Source: Latrodectus hesperus | Taxonomy: Eukaryota > Arthropoda > Arachnida > Araneae > Theridiidae | Length of the DNA stretch: 64,000 bases | NCBI GenBank assembly: GCA_037975125.1 | Contig: CM075853.1 | Span: forward strand, 72,828,109 to 72,892,108 | Direction: 5' to 3' | Shown here: one piece after another, positions 29,596 to 38,500 of the stretch | How the letters are laid out: every line of letters begins with the position of its first letter | Numbering within the stretch: position 1 is the first letter of the stretch | Notes under the pieces: generated by a model | The model's database searches: none | What the model was told of the DNA's origin: nothing | Seen by the model: the letters and a program-made list of their open reading frames with translations, nothing else | Position numbers and translations under genes: made by a program

Positions 29596-32500
29596 ATAAT
29601 TGTTGAAATAGAGACTTAAATTTGACAAATTCAAGTTATTCAATAAAAAAATTCAACTGAAGATGTATGTTTAGATTTAAATTCAATAATGTACTTGAAA
29701 GAATAGAAATATCAAAAAGTATTATGCTATATTGTTCAGTATATATGTAGACATGTATTTATTTATTTGTTATCGATTTTTTGATATTTAACATCAACAT
29801 TTTCTTAGAGTTATATGATTTAATATTTCTTTATGAGTAGTATGCTGTTGTAGAATGGCTTCTAAGTTATATGGTTTCACAAGATCTTGATGCTAGTATT
29901 ACTGATTCTGAAGGAAATACAGCTTTACATCTTGCTTCTAAATATGGCCATGTAAATATTGCAAAGGTAACATTTCTTAGATTTATTACTGAAATTAAAT
30001 TCTTTGGTGAGACATAAGTGTTTACTATTATCATGAATATTCAATATATGAATTTATCCTTGAAATTATTAGAAATACTATTTTTAGGGGGAATAATGTC
30101 ATTTCAATTATAATTTCTAATTATTTTACAAAACAATCTCTACTCATTATAACCCTTTTCCACTATTGTTTTCACATCAATGTTTGAAGAGAGTTTTATT
30201 GCTCATATCAAATTAATTTATAGAAAATTACTGTGAGCCAGATTTGGAGTTGTGTGTAAGAAGTTTATCCAGATTTTCATAAAGTTTTATGAAAACTCTT
30301 GAGATAATGTTCATCATGAAGTGTGACATTATCATCTGAGAATATGACACCACTCAATATTTTAAAGCATTTTTAAGATGTAAATGAATATTTTTGAAAG
30401 CATATTATTTACTTATTCAAAATGAAACACAATTTACAGCTCTAAATGTAACCTCTTTTTTAAAAATGTTTTGCCATTATTATATTTACTTTGATTCATC
30501 TGTGAATTTATGTTGTTGTTGTTACTTATCTCAGGTTGTCTAGCTAGGCTATACCACCCCCATAAAACCAAAAATATCTAAAATGTCTAAAAAATGTGAT
30601 GGGTCCCGAAGGACATCGTCTTTTTTAAAATTTAGGCAGGTTAAAATATGTCTAGGGGAGGTCATATTGACGGAACACCAAGGACAGTCTGGAAATATCC
30701 TTTGCCCTGCTGAAAGGTGATTCTTATCGTGTGCCCACTCAGATAGTGGGAAAAGGCAGTTTGATTGGATCTTGGTCTAAGATTGAAGGCCTCACCCGGT
30801 CTTCTGGCGAAGTACCATGGATGGTTGGGAGGAATTTTCATAAGCTTATTGAATTTAGTTTTTGCCAGGGAAGAAATCTCACTAGATGTGAGCTCTCCTC
30901 CTGTGTTTACTCCCTCCTCTGACGCTGATGTGGCCAAGAAATACCTCTACTCCCACGTGTGAAGGGATCAATTGGAAATGCACTGCGTGTTCAAGCGACA
31001 GTCTCTCAAGAAGATTTAGTATGTCCAGGCTAGTTTGATCTCCAGTGCTCCAGTTTAAAAGATGCTGGATTGAAGTTCAACTCTGTGAATTTATATTATA
31101 TTTGAATAAATGCTGCAAGGAAATTAATGCCATTTGGTTCTTTTCGTTCCATAATAATTAATTTTCAATGATACTACTTAAAAATTAATTCCATAGTGAT
31201 AGAAAGAAATTTTTATTAATAATCAAGATTATGAGTAACCTAACAAAATATTGAAACAGTAAAGATACAATATTAACAGGTTTACTTTAGTTATGAAGAA
31301 AAGTAGTTTTGGGAAAAGTTTTGTAAATTGATTTTATACATTGTGCTTTTAAAAACTGTACTATCACTACTATAGAAATCTGAAAAATATATTTTGATTT
31401 TTTTATGAGAATATATTCTTTGATTTAGATCTTTTTCCTTGTATATTTAAGATGTTTTTTCAATTAAAAATATGAAGAATTATTTTTGCAGTCTTTGATA
31501 TTTCAAGTTGGTGGCCTAAAAACAAAAAATGAGTGTGGCTTGAAACCTTTAGATTTGGCTGTGAAACATTGTCGAAATGAATGTGCTGACTTTCTTACTG
31601 CTATGGAATCTTGCTATAATTTAGCATCTCTAAACATACGTCAAAATATAGATATTCAACAGTAAGTTTTCTTTTAGAATTAAAATCCTTTTATGCTTTA
31701 CTTTGTGTTATTGTTTGAATTTTAAATTATTTAATTTAATTTAAAATTTTTAACATTTGTAAGCAATAGTAATTTTTTTTATTATAAATTTGAATACTGT
31801 TTATATTTTCTAATTTTGTAAAGGAAACAAATATTTATGTAACTGTTTTTGTATTCATTTTTAACAATCATTATATAAATAGTAATTAGAGTAATTCAAG
31901 CTGTTGTTTTTGCACTATTTTTGATTTTTTAATAAATTAGTTTCTTATTTAATAATTTTTAGATGATATCACAAATTATAAAATAGAAAGAACAGAAACA
32001 TCAATTGTAATGTTCCACTTTGAAGTTTATAAATTATATATTGGCTATTTATAGATTGTTGATGAAATAATCATGACTGAAATATTACATTTAGAGCAAA
32101 ATCTATTACACACAATATGTATCAACTGCTTTAAATACTTAAATATGTTAATTCAATTCAAGTTATTATAATAAGGACATAAAGAGAAACATACTTCATT
32201 TAAATTTTCCTTTTAAATATATGTACAAAAGTAATTGCCACTTTGCTGTAATTTTATCTCAAGTTTTAAGAGTTTTTGTTTCTTTGAAAAATATATTATA
32301 ACTGTTTCTACTATTCTGCAATAATTGCAATGCAAGATAAAATGCATAATAAATAGCCATATTTGGTTAAAAATTCACTAATTACTTACTTGAAAAAGAA
32401 TTTTATTAATGAAGATCTTATTTGATAATTTATCATTTGTCATGAAAATATTATAAATATTTCTGCTTATAATTATGCTTTCTTTATAGTTTGCAAAAAG

Positions 32501-35500
32501 AAAATGCAGAAATGAAAAACTATTTTAAAGAAGTAAGCATTCTTGATTATAATTGAACTAAATAAATTACATACTAGAATTAAAGTTATGTTATAATCTT
32601 TCTTATATTTTCATAGCTCCTTGCTCTTACCAAGCGCTTGCAGCATAGACAAAAAGAACTCCAACAACTATTAAAAAACGTTGGTAATTTACAGAAAGAT
32701 CCTGCAGTCATTGATAAGTAAGAGAATATAATTACATAGTTTATTTATTATATTATGCTTTTAAGTGAAAAGTAATTAATACCAAACATCTTAAGTTTTA
32801 ATTATTACTCATTAGTTATAGTACAGATACTTTCAAATAATTTTATAAAAATGTAACATTATGCAATCAGCTAAAGTCATTGTTTTAAACATTTTAATTT
32901 ATTTACTTTAAAGGAAAACAAAAGTTTTCATTGTATTCATTGCCTATAAATAAATGAGAGCTATTTGTAAAATGGCTTGTAAATGTTTTTCTTTTTAAAA
33001 TTTTGAAGAATACAGTAATTATTTCTCTATTTTATAATTTCTTTAAGTACTTTGCAATTTCTATTATGCTTTTAATACATGTGAAGAATTTGGTTTATTA
33101 GGCATTCCAATAAATGAGGATTAAAGCTAGTGAGCATATTTGATTTTCTGTGAGCAAAACATTATTTTATACTGCATTTGAATTTTGTTCTGTGTTTTAA
33201 TAAAATACTTACTCTCTCTTCCTTATTATCTCTGCGATATACTACATATAAAACTGTTTCATGTTGAAAAAGTATTAAACTTCTAAATTGTTTTTAAAAA
33301 TTCAACTATAATACATATATATCTGTGTGTATGTATTTTATTTAATAAACTTAAGAATTTGAATTGTTTTGTTTGCTATAATATTTAATTAAAAATTCAT
33401 TAGCTTAAGTTCAAATTAATGTGTTTTTATTACAATTTGTAAACTGATATATTTAGAAATCATAAATTGACACTCATATAATGTCATAATGTGTAATTAA
33501 AATAACAGTATAATCTTTAGTTTTGTGGCACATTTGTTTTAACTTAATTTTGCATACTTTTGTATTTAATTACACCTGAAAAGTTTTCTGAATTAAATAT
33601 TGATTTAAAGTTCTTTTTATTTAAATTTTAATAAATAATTTCAAAGGAATAAACCGTTTTTGTTATGTTGAATAAGATTCAAATTAGTTATTTAACTGAT
33701 CAAGCTTCATAATTATGAAAATAGAGCTTTGTTTTATTTAACAAAAAATCTACATAATAACTTTAATTTGTTTGACGATTACTGGAATATATTCTTAAAG
33801 AATTAAAATGTGACTTCAAAATTGTGCCACTTCTTGAAGCAAATTAATAATATCTGAAAGTTAGTCATAATAGGCTAATAGGCTACCAAAAAATTTTTAT
33901 AGGCTACCAGAGAAAAAAATTGAACTCAAAATTAAAAAGTTCATTCTAGAAAGGTCTATTTTTTTCAGATTATACTAAAAAGGTTACAGATATATGCAGT
34001 AAAGTTTTCTGATAAAAAGTATTGAAAATTAAAAAATCATTTTACTTAAAACAAACTATAAAATTCTGATATTTTTAAATGTTTAAATAGTAATTTAAAA
34101 ATATCTCATTGTCTCTAACTCATTGATTAATATTAACTATTTTTCTTCCAACATATTTATTGTTATTATTGATTAAATCATAATTGATTGTTTATTGATT
34201 TATTTCCAAAAATGAAATTTTTTTAAATATTCTGTGTAGTCACATTTCAATTTAAAATATTAAGATATTATAATTTTAAATGCAGTTCTAAATTTTAATC
34301 ATTGTTATAAATCTTAAAAAATTTTAGAATGGAAAAGTTACTGAATATAAAATACAGTAAAAAGGGCAGGAAAAGAAATCCATTGCAAGATATTATAGCA
34401 GAGTCTCTGATTCATTTATAATTATATAATCAAGAAAATAAATGTCTTTATGTTTTTAAGATACTATGTATAATTGAAAAGATATTTAAAGATATTAGGT
34501 ACTGTCACTAAAATTTTGTAAAGTTTAATATGGTTTACTGAATTATAATTTGGCACAGTATTTCATAAAAAAATGATAATAAAATCAGGCACTCCTGCTG
34601 CAGAATACATTTTTCAATTATATTGTTACACATGGAAACTTATTATTCCCCTTAATCAAATCAAAAAATATTATTTATTCTTTTTGAAATATTTCATCTT
34701 CAACCAGTTTTGATTGAAAGTTAAGTTGATTAGTGCAGTAAAAAAGCGGAGGACAGAAAGAATTTTTTTCCTATAATTAAGCATCAATTAGAGAATTATA
34801 TTGTTGATGATTTTTTACCATCTTTGAAATTTACAACATACCTTGACAAATCATTTTAAATCTACATTAATTATTGATAAATTAAAGTATAATAAAGTTT
34901 TACTGCTTCTAATATTTGCTATATTTTAGTAGAATGCTAGATGAAATTTCTTATTTTATTGATTGTTTTTAAACAAATCACAACCTCTATTGTGACTTAA
35001 AATGTGTATGTGCTTGATATTGTTTTACTTTTTAACTCTAACATGTCTTTCTTTTAAAGGGTGAAGGAAAAAAACTGCGATTGTTTTGAGGATTACTCTC
35101 ATTTGTTAACATCTGTTATGATAAATGAAGAAAACAAATTATTCATGCTTGAAAATAATTGGAAAAAGTCCAGGAAACACTTAAAATTATCTGACAGTAA
35201 AAAAAGACCTCTGGATATTTTAAGGTACCTATAGAAGAACATTTTCTCTTAGTAATTTTTAATTTCTCACTGTTTTATATGTATAAAGTGGAGGAAGCTT
35301 AATAGGTATTTTATATGCAAATTAATAAATGTTTGAGTCAGAACTTTTCAAAAATTACTTAACATTCAAATTTTCAAATTGTTGATCATTTGTCTTTTAC
35401 AAAGTGAGAAACAATGTATCTGTTTATAGATCTAATATATGTTAATTATTGTTTTTACATTAAATCTTATTTATTGTCATTATTTTATCATCAATTTAAT

Positions 35501-38500
35501 TTAACAAATGTTAAAATTTAATTAAGGAATATCTTATTTTTCATTTGAAAAAACAATTTATATTCTATCATAGCACTTCTTAATATATGTAGAATACAAT
35601 ACAATTAATACAAGGCATTCTTTATGACATTCAGAATAATGATTTATTGTTAAAAAAAATTCCTATTCTGTTGTCAAATAGATTATTTTCAATATGACAT
35701 TTATTATCAAATAGCTTATTGTCAGTATTACATTTATTATCAAATAGTTTTATATGAAATAAATAAGCAAAATATTACTTCTAAAGATTTCTCATTGGAT
35801 TAAAATTAATACATTTACATTAAATTAATGTGTTTCATTATCATTTTATATAGCAGCTTAACAGTTATAACAGCTTTTATTTGCTTTTGTATGCAAACAT
35901 TCATCTTTACAAAACAGTTAAAAATATTTTTGATATGATCATTAAAGATTTACAATAATTGTTTAGTTGGCTACATGCTTATTAAGTTCTAATTTGCAGC
36001 CATCATTTTTTTTTATTATTGTGAAACTGGTATGAATGGAAAAAAGGTCACTGATATATCTTAATATTCATCAAAAATTCTTTATCAATTTCAAAGCTCT
36101 ATTTAATGTATTCCTTCTTAAATACTTATAAAAATATTTTCTACAGAGATGTGTCATCACAATTATTAATAATTGTGAATGACTTGGCACTTGTGTGTTA
36201 GATTAAATGCCATGTTGAGTGAAATTAATATTTTAGATTAATTCTGCACAAATATACATGTTAATTGATTTAAAAATCTTTTATATTAATCATATATTAA
36301 AATATATAAATCATATTTGTGTTTTATTACTTTTCATTCTTTTCAGGCAATATATTAGCCTTCATAAATAACTAAAGCTCAATAAAATCGATTCTAATTA
36401 TGAACAATTTTATATCTCTCATGAATCCTAATTATTATATAAGTTGTTTCTATTTATGTTATATTTTAAAATTTCATTTTACTTATTAATAAAATATTTT
36501 ATTTAATCTAAATGAATTAACATGCTTTACAATAACATTTTTAAAGTAATTTACACTACAATATTTGAATAATATTTTACTTTTTCTAGATCTCAATTCA
36601 ACCATGTTTTAAATAAAACTAACTGCCACAGTCCTCCAATACCATCAGCTTCTGAAACATCAGACGACAGTGAAGATGAAGGACATTCTGTTAACAAACC
36701 ATTTCCTCATTTCTCTGCTCCTGATGTTGTTAATTCTCTCTTTCCTCAAGACTCCATTCCCTTCTTAGATACAAAGAGAATTATTCAAAATAATTGCAAC
36801 TCTAAAACTTCTAACAAAACAAGTGAAATCAATGATGAACTTTCTTCTACTTGTAATGCAACTGCTTTTAAGAAAATTGCTTCTGTTGGCTCAAAATCAA
36901 TGTCTTCAAACCGAGATGTGAATCTTCGTATGTTTTTTAAACAGAATCCTAATTTAAGACAAAGCAGTGAAACATGTTCAGTTCTTGAAGTGCTTGAACC
37001 ATCCAGTAGTGATAGTGAAGAGTGTTCAAGTTTACAAAGCAAGTTAACCAAAACTCCTACATCTGAAAAAGAAACTGAACTTAGTTCTTCAAGTTCTGCA
37101 ATTGAAACTTTAAGTCCATGTTCTGTTAGACCATCTTCTTCTGGCTCAAAGGCATCTGGTAGCCATAGTAGTAGTAATGGTAGTAAATTTAGACCTTATT
37201 CACTACCTTCTGAAAATGCACCAAATGAAAATAATTCTGAGAAAAAGAAATCACAAGAAGATTCTGGAAATGAGCATACTAAATGCCCTTATGAACAATC
37301 AAAAATTAACCAAATTTCTGTCGAACCTGATCTAATCAAAGGCACTCAAAAGAAAAAAATGCTATCGCCATTTCAAACAATGGATAGAAAGATTTCAAAG
37401 GAAAGTCCAGTAGATATTGTCATTGATACTCCAAATATAAGTACAGATAGTGAAAGTTTAGATGCTGATAGAAGTTTTTCTAGCACTGTTGAAGCACCTG
37501 TATTAACACCTAATAATTCTGAAGTTTCTAGCTCTGGTACAACGGTGAAGAAGAAAAGTTTTCTTTTTAAATTTGCTTTGAGAGGCAAATGGCAGTCTAA
37601 AGCATCTCCACGTTCCTCTAAAAAAGAAATTTCTGCTGAAGAATTCCGAGAAACCTACTCTAGATCTGCTTCAATGGATAGTATTTCTCCTACTAGTCAG
37701 GCCACTCCAAATATAGATTGTTCAATGCGAAAAAACTATCCATTCTCAAACAATGATACGGAAAATTTTTTAACAGAAAAACTTAACAAAGAAAGTTCTG
37801 TTATTCCAGAAAGACAAAATGATGTTACAGGTTTTACAATATCATCCTTAAATGATCAATTAACTCACAGCAGTCTTCAGAATAGAAAAGGTTTATTGCC
37901 TCCACGTCGAGATCCTCCTCCTGCTCCACCATTAAGTATAAGAGATGATGAACAATTGCCAGATCATTCTGATGATGATGTAAGCATAAATATTCAAAAG
38001 TCATCAATATCTTCTTGTGTTGAGGGTTGCATTACACCATCAGAATCTCCTCGTAACTCTTATTTAAATTCAAGATCATCAGACATGTGGCATTCTTCAG
38101 ATTCCAAATCTCATTTTAGGCCTGCATCATCTGCATCACGTGTTGATTCTCCATCCAGAGGAGTAGAAAGTTATTCACTTAATAAGTCTTGCTCTGCCTC
38201 TACAGAAATTCTCTCAGCATTAGATTCTTCAACTGCTGGTCGTCAATCACCTGCTCCTAGTGAAGTATCTAAAACAGAGAGTGCATTATCACCACCTAGT
38301 GATGTGTCAAAAACTGAAAGTACTCGCTACCTCAGTCAGCTTTGTAAAATAGAAGAAAGTGGTCATTTAGCAGTCATAAAAGGAGCTAGCCTTCAACAAA
38401 ATCAGGAACAAAATATCAAAGAAAATACTGAAGAAGAAATTGCTGTAGAGATAAAAGTAGGTGGAAAAGAAAATTTTAAATAATAACATTAAGCTTACTT

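Larger units (their letters stand above)
26590..29840 (+). other. Synphilin-like intron 6
   Basis: 3.25-kb AT-rich intron. Apart from the direct repeat, the two SINE-A remnants, the hairpin and the microsatellite listed separately, I see no exon or element in it. Confidence 0.6.

Noticed and set aside
36900..38483. A separate 527-codon intronless gene
   Set aside because: The frame is open upstream to an acceptor at 36589 that matches the split codon of the previous exon.
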